Of a stretch of DNA of 64,000 bases, positions 12,124 through 20,803 are shown piece by piece. The position numbers and the translations under genes are program-made. The DNA comes from Enterobacter pseudoroggenkampii. GTDB lineage: Bacteria > Pseudomonadota > Gammaproteobacteria > Enterobacterales > Enterobacteriaceae. The stretch covers positions 72,869 to 136,868 of the forward strand of contig NZ_JAPMLV010000008.1 in the NCBI RefSeq assembly GCF_026420145.1, in the 5' to 3' direction. A model generated the notes under the pieces. It was not told the origin of the DNA, ran no database searches, and worked only from the letters and a program-made list of their open reading frames with translations. The stretch's first letter is position 1, and each line of letters starts with the position of its first letter.

Positions 12124-13527
12124 ATGAAAGAAAACCGACGTGAGATTGTTAATGACAGCATGCAAGCGTTGCATGCGCTGGCTAAGCTGATGCCTCAGCT
12201 TCATGCTCAATGTTCTCTGACCGACATGCTGACGACCATCAGTCGCGCGCTGGGCGCAAGTCTTGCCTGGGTAAGCGTTAATGGTGATGACGGGCTACAG
12301 CGCGTGGTATGCGCCGGGGAGATGACCTGCCATCCCTTCGAAGTGGCCGATTTCCTGGCGGACACCCTGCTCCAGCGGCATCATCGTTCATGGCGGGTGG
12401 TCTACTGGAAAGAGAATATTGGCCGTGCGTTATTTCCTCCTCAGCACCCGGGCTATGCGCAGTTGCATAGCGGTGTCTTGTGCAAACTTTCAACCCATAA
12501 CTGGCACTGCAGTGGCTATTTCTTTTTAGCGTTTGATGAACGACTCTCTTCTCTGCCAATTCTGAAAAATATCGTCGTGGTGCTGGTCGAAAAATTAAAA
12601 GACTATTTCGCGGAAATTATTGCCCGGGAGAAAACTGCCCAGGAAATGCAGCGTGTCGTGACGCAATATAAGACGCTTTTTGAACGCGCCCCGGTTTTAA
12701 TGAACTCTTTCGACAAATTTAACCGCTGCGTGCTGTGGAATGCCGAATGTGAAAAAGTATTCGGCTGGACGATGGCGGAGATCGCGGAACATGCCGATCC
12801 GCTTTCGCTGTTTTATCCTGACCCTGAAGAGCGGCGGCGGGTAAGAGAGTCGGTCAATGTCTCGCCGCTGAAGGATATGTATGAGTGGCATCCGCTACGC
12901 AAAGACGGGACCCCGCTGACGGTGCTGTGGTCCAACATTCTGTTGCCGGACAACTCTATCCTCAATATTGGGCTGGATATCACCGAGCGGAAAAAAGCCG
13001 AGCAGCAGCTGCAGGTAAAAGCCACTACTGACGATCTCACCGGCTGCTTTAACCGTTCGGCGATTTTGCAGCAGCTTGAGCTTGCGCTGGCGGCCAGTGC
13101 CCGGCATGAGGTTAACAGCCATTTTTGCGTCCTGATGTTTGACCTGGATTTCTTCAAACAGATCAACGATGAGTGGGGGCACCCGGTGGGTGATGCGGCG
13201 CTCCTTCACTTTTGTAACGCGATCCGTGAGTTATCACCTTCAGATTCGGCATTAGGCCGCGTGGGAGGAGAAGAGTTTTTGCTCTTGCTGGCGCAAACAA
13301 ACGGCAATGGCGCTGCGCAGTTATCCGCCAGGTTGCGCACCTTTCTGCAAACCAACCCGCTGGCCGTGGGGGAGAGAAAACTGTCGCTGTCATTTAGTGC
13401 CGGGGTTGTGGAAGTAAGCGGAGGACAGCGGGATACTTCAGTCCTGCTGAGGCGTGCCGATAAAGCATTATATGAGGCCAAGCATTCGGGACGAGGAAAA
13501 ACGGTGGTGGCAGCTGATTATTTATAA
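12124..13527 (+). CDS. GAF/PAS/GGDEF sensor diguanylate cyclase
   Basis: A 467-residue predicted cytoplasmic diguanylate cyclase. The N-terminal part (about 10-160) looks like a GAF domain, a short coiled region follows (about 160-185), then a PAS domain (about 180-300: YKTLFERAPVLMNSFDKFNRCVLWN ending in GLDITERKKAEQ) and a GGDEF domain (about 305-465). The active-site loop is intact as RVGGEEF (GGEEF 381-385), with DDLTGCFNR and FDLDFFKQIND also present. No RxxD inhibitory site precedes the GGEEF, so feedback inhibition by c-di-GMP may be lacking. E. coli K-12 has no gene here; it lies directly upstream of pdeC. The ribosome site is weak and the exact start is uncertain; Met13 is an alternative. 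Confidence 0.85.
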   Translation: MKENRREIVNDSMQALHALAKLMPQLHAQCSLTDMLTTISRALGASLAWVSVNGDDGLQRVVCAGEMTCHPFEVADFLADTLLQRHHRSWRVVYWKENIGRALFPPQHPGYAQLHSGVLCKLSTHNWHCSGYFFLAFDERLSSLPILKNIVVVLVEKLKDYFAEIIAREKTAQEMQRVVTQYKTLFERAPVLMNSFDKFNRCVLWNAECEKVFGWTMAEIAEHADPLSLFYPDPEERRRVRESVNVSPLKDMYEWHPLRKDGTPLTVLWSNILLPDNSILNIGLDITERKKAEQQLQVKATTDDLTGCFNRSAILQQLELALAASARHEVNSHFCVLMFDLDFFKQINDEWGHPVGDAALLHFCNAIRELSPSDSALGRVGGEEFLLLLAQTNGNGAAQLSARLRTFLQTNPLAVGERKLSLSFSAGVVEVSGGQRDTSVLLRRADKALYEAKHSGRGKTVVAADYL

Positions 13528-13865
13528 ATCAACGAACAAAATACGCCCGAACAAATAGCATGAAATGCCATGTCGAGGTTATGATTTTTCGAGCTGTTAC
13601 AAGTTTGGCTTAATCAACAATCGTCTGTTGTGTTATCTTCCCACCGCCCTTGCGGGCTGGATAATTATTTTCCTTAATTGAAACGGAACGAATACTTACA
13701 GTTTAGCTTACGGGAAAATATTATCGTCATAACGAAATTTAAGATTTTTAATACGAAAAGTCAGTTGCTAACTTCGCATGATTCATGCAACGTAATCACC
13801 TGTTTAACAAAGCATCCGGCCTTCATTACTACAGGCGTACAACATGCAGGGATATAGGGCGGGAA
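13528..13865. other. Intergenic region upstream of pdeC
   Basis: About 340 AT-rich bases between two c-di-GMP genes. A short inverted repeat (CCGCCCTTGCGGGC, 13646-13659) is the only structure I noticed. I saw no riboswitch-like fold, and no defined promoter can be claimed. Confidence 0.4.
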
Positions 13866-15431
13866 ATGAATCGTAGCGCGCGGCGCAAAATGCTCAGGGT
13901 GGTAGGGATCATCATGGTAGTTATGCTGCCTGTGATGCTTGCGCTATGGTTTGCCCAGCTACGCGCCGTATCTGAAACAAGCGCCCAGCTACGGACATTT
14001 GCTGAACTGGCTTTAGACAAAACAGAACTGGTTATTCAACAGGTTGATCTGGCCCGGGACGAGGCTGAAAAATATCAGGGTGAGCTTTGCACGCCGGGAC
14101 ATCGTCAATATATGCTGAACGTTGTTCGTGGCCGGCTGTTTGTCGCCGATTTAATTTACGCTCAAGGTCAGAATTTTCTTTGTTCGACCGTTTTTACACC
14201 GGATCATCCCTACGCTATTCCTGTCGCTAATTACACGCGTAAACCTGACGTCGCTATCTATTATTATCGCGATACCCCATTTTATACTGGTTATAAAATG
14301 ACATATATGCAGCGCGGAAATTATGTGGTGGTCGTCAATCCACTTTCATACAGCGAAGTCATGTCCGCGGATCATTCTCTCTCATGGGGAGTGTACGACA
14401 CGGTAACCAATGCTTTCTTTTCCGTCAGCCAGAAAGCCAATGTTTCTTTATTAAATTCGATGATTCGGGATAAGGAATCGGTATTTCAAAAAGATAACCG
14501 CTTTTATACGATCGTAAGTTCCCCCAAAAGACCGATTGCGGCCATTGTATCGACATCGAATAAACGCTTTTATGAAACGCTTTATCACCAGGCGACGTTG
14601 ACGCTGCCGCTGGGCATGATCTGCAGCATTATTATTTTGCTGGTATGGTCCCGTACACATCGTGAGCTCAATTCGCCGGGGCGCTTACTGCACCGGGCAC
14701 TGACCAAACGACAGCTTTGCGTACACTATCAGCCGATTATTGATATCAAGAACAACCGGTGCGTGGGCGCGGAGGCGTTATTACGCTGGCCTGGTTTTAA
14801 CGGGCAGGTGATGAGTCCGGCGGAGTTTATTCCGCTGGCAGAAAATGAGGGGATGAGCGAGCGGATCACAGACTATGTCGTTGAAGAGGTGTTCAGCGAT
14901 CTGGGTCATTTCCTGGCCGAGCATCCCCATCTCTATATTTCGATTAACCTGTCGGCCACGGATTTCCACTCCTCGCGGCTGATCGCCATGATTTCCGAGA
15001 AGGCTCGCCACTACGCCGTCCGTGCGCAGCAAATCAAAATAGAAGTGACGGAACGCGGTTTTATCGATGTGCCAAAAACCACGCCGGTGATACAGGCTTT
15101 CCGTCAGGCGGGTTATGAAGTCGCGATTGATGATTTTGGTACCGGTTACTCGAACCTGCACAACCTCTACTCGCTGAACGTGGATATCCTGAAAATCGAT
15201 AAATCGTTTATCGATACCTTAACGACCAACAGCACCAGCCACCTGATCGCCGAGCATATTATCGAGATGGCGCAAAGCCTGCGGCTGAAAACCATTGCGG
15301 AAGGGGTAGAGACGGCAGAGCAGGTGAGCTGGCTGTTGAAGCGCGGCGTCCAGTTTTGTCAGGGATGGCACTTCGCGAAAGCGATGCCGCCCCAGGAATT
15401 TATGACCTGGCAGCAGCAACCTTTGCACTGA
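13866..15431 (+). CDS. pdeC: CSS-motif cyclic-di-GMP phosphodiesterase PdeC
   Basis: A 521-residue membrane phosphodiesterase (formerly YjcC) that hydrolyses c-di-GMP. TM1 is at about 11-30 and TM2 at about 238-258, with a periplasmic CSS-type sensor between them holding Cys75 and Cys106, the pair that in E. coli forms the DsbA/DsbB-controlled disulfide. The EAL domain follows, with EAL at 303-305, NLSATDF, DDFGTGYSN, KIDKSF and AEGVET intact. The motif after Cys106 reads CST rather than CSS. I chose the ATG of MNRSARRK, which matches the family, over a start 27 codons earlier. It is followed convergently by soxS, as in E. coli. Confidence 0.93.
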   Translation: MNRSARRKMLRVVGIIMVVMLPVMLALWFAQLRAVSETSAQLRTFAELALDKTELVIQQVDLARDEAEKYQGELCTPGHRQYMLNVVRGRLFVADLIYAQGQNFLCSTVFTPDHPYAIPVANYTRKPDVAIYYYRDTPFYTGYKMTYMQRGNYVVVVNPLSYSEVMSADHSLSWGVYDTVTNAFFSVSQKANVSLLNSMIRDKESVFQKDNRFYTIVSSPKRPIAAIVSTSNKRFYETLYHQATLTLPLGMICSIIILLVWSRTHRELNSPGRLLHRALTKRQLCVHYQPIIDIKNNRCVGAEALLRWPGFNGQVMSPAEFIPLAENEGMSERITDYVVEEVFSDLGHFLAEHPHLYISINLSATDFHSSRLIAMISEKARHYAVRAQQIKIEVTERGFIDVPKTTPVIQAFRQAGYEVAIDDFGTGYSNLHNLYSLNVDILKIDKSFIDTLTTNSTSHLIAEHIIEMAQSLRLKTIAEGVETAEQVSWLLKRGVQFCQGWHFAKAMPPQEFMTWQQQPLH

Positions 15432-15437
15432 TATTCA

Positions 15438-15764
15438 TTAATTCAACTGGTGGCGATAGTCGCTCGGCGTGCGGTCAAACTCGCGGCGAAACACGCGGGA
15501 AAAGGTTTGTTGCGACACATAGCCAAGATCCATCGCGATATCAAAAATTGGCCGCTGCGTTGAGCGTAGCGCCTGCGCCGCCAGCAGCAGTCTGCGCTGG
15601 CGAATGTACTCACCCAGGGTCTGATGCATGACCGTGCGGAACATTCTCTGTAAATACCATTTCGAATAGCCCGACTTTTTAGCGACCACATCAATGTTCA
15701 ACGGTTGGTCGATATGGTCATCAATCCATTCAATAAGCGTCTGAATAATCTGCTGATGCGACAT
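15438..15764 (-). CDS. soxS: Superoxide-response transcription activator SoxS
   Basis: A 108-residue AraC-family activator made only of the two helix-turn-helix motifs (about residues 24-45 and 73-96, GYVSQQTFSRVFRREFDRTPSDYR). It binds sox/mar boxes and recruits RNA polymerase to redox-defence genes. The frame extends eight codons further upstream, but MSHQQIIQ matches the E. coli start. Transcription is divergent from soxR and depends on SoxR bound at the palindrome between them. Confidence 0.95.
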   Translation of the reverse strand: MSHQQIIQTLIEWIDDHIDQPLNIDVVAKKSGYSKWYLQRMFRTVMHQTLGEYIRQRRLLLAAQALRSTQRPIFDIAMDLGYVSQQTFSRVFRREFDRTPSDYRHQLN

Positions 15765-15832
15765 AAGGTTGCCCCTCTGTAGATACAACTATCTCGGTTA
15801 ATTCGTCGTTTTCTCTGCGGGGGAGTATAATT

Positions 15833-15850
15833 CCTCAAGTTAACTTGAGG
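15833..15850. promoter_or_regulatory. SoxR operator in the soxS promoter
   Basis: CCTCAAGTTAACTTGAGG is a perfect 18-base palindrome matching the SoxR site of E. coli, which sits in the overlong spacer of the soxS promoter. It lies 69 bases upstream of soxS and 13 upstream of soxR, so it can also autoregulate soxR. Confidence 0.93.
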
Positions 15851-15862
15851 TAAAGAGGTTTT

Positions 15863-16321
15863 ATGGAAAAGAGATTGCCGCGAATTAAAGCGCTTTTAAC
15901 CCCCGGCGAAGTGGCAAAGCGAAGCGGCGTTGCCGTGTCGGCGCTCCACTTCTATGAAAGCAAAGGGTTAATCAAGAGTATCCGTAACGGAGGAAACCAG
16001 CGTCGCTATACCCGCGACGTGCTCCGCTACGTGGCGATTATCAAAATTGCGCAACGAATCGGAATTCCCCTGGCCACGATCGGCGAGGCCTTTGGCGTGC
16101 TGCCGGAAGGGCACACGCTGAGCCCGAAAGAGTGGAAAGAGCTGTCATCCCAGTGGCGCGAAGAGCTGGACAGGCGTATCCATACGCTGGTCGCGCTGCG
16201 TGACGAACTGGATGGCTGCATTGGCTGCGGCTGCCTGTCGCGGAGCGATTGTCCGTTGCGTAACCCCGGGGACAAGCTGGGCGAGCAGGGGACGGGGGCA
16301 CGGTTGCTGGAAGAGGACTGA
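15863..16321 (+). CDS. soxR: Redox-sensing transcription factor SoxR
   Basis: A 152-residue MerR-family dimer (154 in E. coli) that senses redox-cycling compounds through a [2Fe-2S] cluster. The winged helix covers residues 12-75 and a dimerisation helix follows (about 88-117). Cluster ligands Cys119, Cys122, Cys124 and Cys130 fall in [12 protein letters not shown] at the same numbers as in E. coli. GAGGTTTT precedes the ATG. The SraL RNA is encoded on the opposite strand just downstream. Confidence 0.96.
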   Translation: MEKRLPRIKALLTPGEVAKRSGVAVSALHFYESKGLIKSIRNGGNQRRYTRDVLRYVAIIKIAQRIGIPLATIGEAFGVLPEGHTLSPKEWKELSSQWREELDRRIHTLVALRDELDGCIGCGCLSRSDCPLRNPGDKLGEQGTGARLLEED

Positions 16322-16350
16322 GATTGCGCGGCAAAAAGCACATAAAGAAC

Positions 16351-16380
16351 TAAAGCGCCACATAAGGGCGCTTTAGTTTT
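16351..16380. terminator. Terminator shared by soxR and sraL
   Basis: AAAGCGCC-ACATAAG-GGCGCTTT followed by AGTTTTTCC on the plus strand would end soxR mRNA. The same hairpin read on the minus strand, followed by AGTTCTTTAT, is the 3' end of SraL. Confidence 0.8.
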
Positions 16381-16487
16381 TCCCGGTCTTTGTCTTTCAC
16401 TCTATCCCGCTGGTTCACGGGAGGGTTTCCCCCGACGTCAGCACCCCTCGTGTCGAGCTGGTTGGGGAGGTTCCGGATTGTGCTGAC
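16351..16487 (-). ncRNA. sraL: SraL (RyjA) small regulatory RNA
   Basis: The minus strand reads CCGGAACCTCCCC, then GACGTCGGGGGAAACCCTCC, then GTGAACCAGCGGGATAGAG and GAAAGACAAAGACCGG, ending in the AAAGCGCC hairpin. This is the body of SraL/RyjA of E. coli and Salmonella, about 140 nt, at its conserved place downstream of soxR. A TAGAAT -10 element at 16499-16494 sets the 5' end near 16487. In Salmonella SraL is sigma-S dependent and binds Hfq and ProQ; targets reported there include tig (trigger factor) and rho mRNA. The exact 5' end is estimated. Confidence 0.86.
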
Positions 16488-16609
16488 ACTTTAATTCTAT
16501 GCAAGACCCGTTTTTTCGCCAGCCTCGCTGACCGGTTTTTAGCCGAATTTTTTTCGCGGTGTTGTTCAATTTTCTATAGTTAAAAAGTATGAATAACCAG
16601 GAGAAAACC

Positions 16610-17281
16610 ATGCTCACGGTACATCACCTAAACCAGTCGCGCTCGCATCGCGTGATCTGGGCGCTGGAAGAACTCGGCCTGCCTTATGAGATCGTTCACT
16701 ATCAGCGTGAAAAGAACATGCTGGCACCTGAGGCTCTCAAAAAAGTGCATCCGTTGGGCAAATCACCGGTCATCGAAGATAACGGACTGATCCTCGCAGA
16801 GTCAGGCGCCATTCTGGAGTATCTGCAGGAAACGTACGATCCTGAGTCGCGGCTTAAGCCTTTAGATCCGGCGCATAAGGTGCAGTACCGCTTCTGGCTG
16901 CACTACGCGGAAGGATCCCTGATGCCGCTGCTGTTAATGAAGCTGGTCTTCAACAGCCTCGGCAAGCCGCCGGTGCCGTTTGGTATCAGAACTTTGGGCA
17001 AAGCGCTGGGGCAGGGGGTGCAGAAAGCGTACCTCAACCGTCAGCTGGAAACCCATGCGCGCTTTATTGAGTCGCACCTTGCCAAAAACAGCTGGTTTGC
17101 CGGGGATGCGCTCAGCATGGCCGATATTCAGATGAGCTTTCCGATCTTTGCCCTGCTGGCGCGCGGCGGTATCGCTAATCTGCCGCATATTCAGGCCTGG
17201 AAGACAAAAGTTGAGAGCAGCCCTGGCTGGCAAAGAACCCTGGAGCAAGGGGGGCCGTTATCTATCCCGGGCGAGGACTGA
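16610..17281 (+). CDS. Glutathione S-transferase family protein
   Basis: A 223-residue glutathione transferase. The N-terminal thioredoxin-like domain (about 1-78) has SRSHRVIWALEELGLPYEI, the cis-proline GKSPVI and the glutathione-binding ESGAILEYL; the helical C-terminal domain has NSWFAGDALSMADI, the N-capping box. The start at MLTVHHLN is chosen because CAGGAGAAAACC lies directly upstream; the ATG seven codons earlier would place that site inside the gene. It probably detoxifies electrophiles and sits beside soxRS, though E. coli K-12 lacks it here. The substrate is unknown. Confidence 0.85.
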   Translation: MLTVHHLNQSRSHRVIWALEELGLPYEIVHYQREKNMLAPEALKKVHPLGKSPVIEDNGLILAESGAILEYLQETYDPESRLKPLDPAHKVQYRFWLHYAEGSLMPLLLMKLVFNSLGKPPVPFGIRTLGKALGQGVQKAYLNRQLETHARFIESHLAKNSWFAGDALSMADIQMSFPIFALLARGGIANLPHIQAWKTKVESSPGWQRTLEQGGPLSIPGED

Positions 17282-17446
17282 AATGTAAACAAATTGCGCA
17301 TAGACGATAACGTTTGCGCATCCTCTGTTTATTTCTTCAGCATCATAAGTGAATTTTAGCGAAAAACGATAAAGTTCAGTTGAAAAGGGCGGGGATTACG
17401 CTAGATAATCGTTTGCCTTAATTTGACCACCCGTTTGTAAGCGCGG

Positions 17447-17462
17447 AGCTAAACGTTTGCTT
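17447..17462 (+). promoter_or_regulatory. Candidate PurR operator upstream of ghxP
   Basis: AGCTAAACGTTTGCTT resembles the PurR palindrome ACGCAAACGTTTGCGT. Related half-sites occur in the same 290-base gap near 17306 (ATAACGTTTGCGC), 17407 (AATCGTTTGCC) and 17482 (GTCGCAAACG). A purine-transporter gene downstream makes PurR control plausible, but the match is imperfect. Confidence 0.4.
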
Positions 17463-17575
17463 TTTTTGTGACGCCCTTTCGTCGCAAACGCAACACAAGG
17501 ATTTGACGTTTAGCTGGCAGCGGCGTCTCCACCTCGCTTACGGACTTCCTAAAAAACTCTCAGGGGATGTTTTCT

Positions 17576-18925
17576 ATGTCTACGCCATCTGCGCGTACTG
17601 GCGGTTCACTTGACGCCATGTTTAAAATTTCGGCTCGCGGCAGCACCGTGCGCCAGGAGATCGTTGCCGGTTTGACAACGTTTCTGGCGATGGTTTACTC
17701 CGTCATCGTTGTGCCGGGCATGCTGGGCAAAGCGGGCTTCCCGCCAGCGGCTGTCTTTGTGGCAACCTGCCTTGTGGCCGGCGTAGGCTCCATCGTGATG
17801 GGCCTGTGGGCGAACCTGCCGCTGGCGATTGGTTGCGCCATCTCTCTGACCGCGTTTACCGCGTTCAGCCTGGTGCTGGGTCAGCACATCAGCGTACCGG
17901 TTGCGCTGGGTGCCGTGTTCCTGATGGGTGTCCTATTTACCGTGATTTCAGCGACCGGCATCCGTAGCTGGATTTTGCGCAACCTGCCGCAGGGCGTGGC
18001 GCACGGTACCGGTATCGGCATCGGCCTGTTCCTGCTGCTGATCGCCGCCAACGGCGTCGGTCTGGTCATCAAGAACCCGCTGGACGGTCTGCCGGTGGCG
18101 CTGGGCCACTTTGCCAGCTTCCCGGTGATTATGTCGCTGATCGGCCTGGCGGTGATTATCGGTCTGGAAAAACTGAAAGTGCCGGGCGGCATTCTGCTGA
18201 CCATTATCGGCGTTTCCATTGTCGGCCTGATTTTCGATCCGAACGTCCATTTCTCCGGCATTTTCGCCATGCCGTCGCTGAGCGATGACAAAGGCAACTC
18301 CCTGATTGGCAGCCTGGATATCGTCGGTGCGCTGAACCCGGTGATCCTGCCAAGCGTGCTGGCGCTGGTGATGACCGCGGTGTTTGACGCGACCGGTACC
18401 ATCCGCGCGGTGGCCGGTCAGGCGAACCTGCTGGATAAAGACGGTCAGATTATTGATGGCGGCAAAGCGCTGACCACTGACTCCCTGAGCAGCGTCTTCT
18501 CTGGCCTGGTGGGTGCGGCGCCTGCGGCGGTGTACATCGAATCCGCAGCGGGTACGGCGGCAGGCGGTAAAACCGGCCTGACGGCGATCACCGTCGGCGT
18601 GCTGTTCATGCTGATCCTGTTCCTCTCTCCGCTCTCCTATCTGGTTCCGGCGTATGCGACCGCGCCAGCGCTGATGTACGTTGGCCTGCTGATGCTGAGC
18701 AACGTGGCGAAAATCGACTTTGCAGATTTCGTGGACGCCATGTCTGGCCTGATTACCGCGGTCTTCATCGTGCTGACCTGTAACATCGTGACCGGCATTA
18801 TGATCGGCTTCGCGTCGCTGGTGATTGGTCGTCTGGTCTCCGGTGAGTGGCGCAAGCTGAATATCGGCACCGTGATTATCGCCGTTGCGCTGGTGGCGTT
18901 CTACGCGGGCGGCTGGGCAATCTAA
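17576..18925 (+). CDS. ghxP: Guanine/hypoxanthine permease GhxP
   Basis: A 449-residue proton-coupled purine transporter of the AzgA-type branch of the nucleobase-cation symporter family (formerly YjcD), nearly identical to the E. coli protein. About 13 hydrophobic spans are readable from residue 30 on; substrate-site segments include [22 protein letters not shown] and [17 protein letters not shown]. The start at [10 protein letters not shown] matches the family and has AGGGG upstream; the frame extends three codons further. It ends in a strong terminator. Confidence 0.95.
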   Translation: MSTPSARTGGSLDAMFKISARGSTVRQEIVAGLTTFLAMVYSVIVVPGMLGKAGFPPAAVFVATCLVAGVGSIVMGLWANLPLAIGCAISLTAFTAFSLVLGQHISVPVALGAVFLMGVLFTVISATGIRSWILRNLPQGVAHGTGIGIGLFLLLIAANGVGLVIKNPLDGLPVALGHFASFPVIMSLIGLAVIIGLEKLKVPGGILLTIIGVSIVGLIFDPNVHFSGIFAMPSLSDDKGNSLIGSLDIVGALNPVILPSVLALVMTAVFDATGTIRAVAGQANLLDKDGQIIDGGKALTTDSLSSVFSGLVGAAPAAVYIESAAGTAAGGKTGLTAITVGVLFMLILFLSPLSYLVPAYATAPALMYVGLLMLSNVAKIDFADFVDAMSGLITAVFIVLTCNIVTGIMIGFASLVIGRLVSGEWRKLNIGTVIIAVALVAFYAGGWAI

Positions 18926-18943
18926 GTTGTCCTTTGATGCGAA

Positions 18944-18970
18944 AACGGGTGGCTCAGGCCGCCCGTTTTT
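18944..18970 (+). terminator. Rho-independent terminator after ghxP
   Basis: ACGGGTGGC-TCAG-GCCGCCCGT followed by TTTTATTTT, 19 bases beyond the ghxP stop codon. Confidence 0.88.
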
Positions 18971-19075
18971 ATTTTCAGGACTCATCCTGTTGCCTTTTGC
19001 GTTACTCTGGGGAAGATAGAATAAAAGGCACGACGCCTTCCGGAGTACATAAGCAACACAGCAAACAGGGAACGC

Positions 19076-20722
19076 ATGGAAATCTTCTTCACAATACTCA
19101 TCATGACCCTTGTGGTCTCGCTATCCGGGGTGGTTACACGCGTACTGCCCTTTCAGGTCCCCCTGCCATTAATGCAAATTGCCATCGGCGCGCTGCTGGC
19201 GTGGCCGACGTTTGGCCTGCACGTGGAATTTGACCCCGAACTGTTCCTCGTGCTGTTTATCCCACCACTGCTGTTTGCCGATGGCTGGAAAACGCCCACG
19301 CGCGAATTCCTTGAGCACGGGCGAGAGATCTTCGGCCTGGCGCTGGCGCTGGTGGTGGTCACCGTCGTCGGGATTGGTTTTCTGATCTACTGGGCGGTAC
19401 CGGGCATTCCGTTAATACCGGCTTTTGCGCTGGCCGCCGTGCTGTCGCCAACCGATGCCGTGGCGCTGTCCGGCATTGTGGGTGAAGGCCGTATTCCGAA
19501 GAAAATTATGGGAATTTTACAGGGGGAGGCGCTGATGAACGACGCCTCCGGCCTGGTTGCCCTGAAGTTTGCCGTGGCCGTTGCGATGGGCACGATGGTC
19601 TTTACCGTCGGCGGCGCGACGCTGGAGTTCTTCAAGGTGGCGATTGGCGGTATTCTCGCGGGCTTCGTGGTGAGCTGGCTGTACGGCCGCTCGCTGCGCT
19701 TCCTCAGCCGCTGGGGCGGCGATGAACCCGCTACGCAGATCGTACTGCTGTTCCTGCTGCCGTTTGCCTCTTATCTGATTGCCGAACATATCGGCGTGTC
19801 GGGCATTCTGGCGGCAGTGGCGGCAGGGATGACCATTACCCGCTCCGGTGTGATGCGCCGCGCGCCGCTGGCCATGCGTCTGCGTGCCAACAGCACCTGG
19901 GCCATGCTGGAGTTTGTCTTTAACGGCATGGTGTTCCTGCTGTTGGGTCTGCAGCTGCCGGGCATTATGGAATCCTCGCTGGTGGCGGCCGAAGCCGACC
20001 CGAACGTTGAGGTCTGGATGCTGTTTACCGACATCGTGCTGATCTACCTGGCGCTGATGCTGGTGCGTTTCGGCTGGCTGTGGACGATGAAAAACTTCAG
20101 CGTCCGTTTCCTGAAGAAAAAGCCGATGGAGTTCGGCTCGTGGACAACGCGTGAACTGCTGATTGCTTCTTTTGCGGGCGTACGCGGGGCGATCACCCTT
20201 GCCGGTGTCCTCTCCATTCCGCTGCTGCTGCCGACGGGCGACGTCTTCCCGGCGCGCTACGAGCTGGTCTTCCTGGCGGCGGGCGTGATTCTGTTCTCAC
20301 TGTTTGTCGGCGTGATTATGCTGCCGATTTTACTCCAGCATATTGATGCCGGTGATTCGACCCAGCAGCATAAAGAGGAGCGTATTGCGCGGGCGGCTAC
20401 CGCCGAAGTGGCGATTGTCGCTATCCAGAAAATGGAAGAACGTCTGGCCGCGGATGCGGAAGAGAACATCGACAATCAGCTGCTGACGGAAGTGAGTTCC
20501 CGCGTGATTGGTAACTTGCGCCGTCGCGCGGACGGGCGTAACGACGTGGAAAGCTCGCTGCAGGAGGAGAACCTTGAGCGTCGGTTCCGTCTGGCGGCGC
20601 TGCGCTCCGAGCGTGCCGAGCTGTATCACCTGCGCGCCACGCGCCAGATCAGCAACGAGACGCTGCAAAAGCTGCTGCACGATCTGGACCTGCTGGAAGC
20701 GCTGTTGATAGAGAATCAGTAG
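19076..20722 (+). CDS. yjcE: CPA1 family Na+/H+ antiporter YjcE
   Basis: A 548-residue monovalent cation/proton antiporter (549 in E. coli). About 12 membrane spans occupy residues 1-415, including FALAAVLSPTDAVAL (the conserved ion-site helix) and GEALMNDASGLVALKFA, with the acidic ND pair of CPA1 exchangers. A hydrophilic, charged tail of about 130 residues follows (LTEVSSRVIGNLRRRADGR onward), rich in helix formers. Substrate and physiological role are little known. A BIME repeat separates it from the convergent regulator gene. Confidence 0.92.
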   Translation: MEIFFTILIMTLVVSLSGVVTRVLPFQVPLPLMQIAIGALLAWPTFGLHVEFDPELFLVLFIPPLLFADGWKTPTREFLEHGREIFGLALALVVVTVVGIGFLIYWAVPGIPLIPAFALAAVLSPTDAVALSGIVGEGRIPKKIMGILQGEALMNDASGLVALKFAVAVAMGTMVFTVGGATLEFFKVAIGGILAGFVVSWLYGRSLRFLSRWGGDEPATQIVLLFLLPFASYLIAEHIGVSGILAAVAAGMTITRSGVMRRAPLAMRLRANSTWAMLEFVFNGMVFLLLGLQLPGIMESSLVAAEADPNVEVWMLFTDIVLIYLALMLVRFGWLWTMKNFSVRFLKKKPMEFGSWTTRELLIASFAGVRGAITLAGVLSIPLLLPTGDVFPARYELVFLAAGVILFSLFVGVIMLPILLQHIDAGDSTQQHKEERIARAATAEVAIVAIQKMEERLAADAEENIDNQLLTEVSSRVIGNLRRRADGRNDVESSLQEENLERRFRLAALRSERAELYHLRATRQISNETLQKLLHDLDLLEALLIENQ

Positions 20723-20730
20723 CGCTGTTT

Positions 20731-20803
20731 TGCCGGGTGGCGGCTTCGCCTTACCCGGCCTACGGTTCGAACGTAGGCCCGGTAAGCGCAGCGCCACCGG
20801 GCA
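20731..20803. repeat. BIME: paired REP elements
   Basis: TGCCGGGTGGCGGCTTCGCC and an inverted mate ending GCGCCACCGGGCA flank a CCTACGGTTCGAACGTAGG core. This is the bacterial interspersed mosaic element layout, between the convergent 3' ends of yjcE and the LysR gene. Confidence 0.88.

Noticed and set aside
17948..18985. 345-codon minus-strand frame opposite ghxP
   Set aside because: Composition (Gln, His, Arg, Asp runs) is that of a reversed membrane-protein gene; no domain is recognisable.
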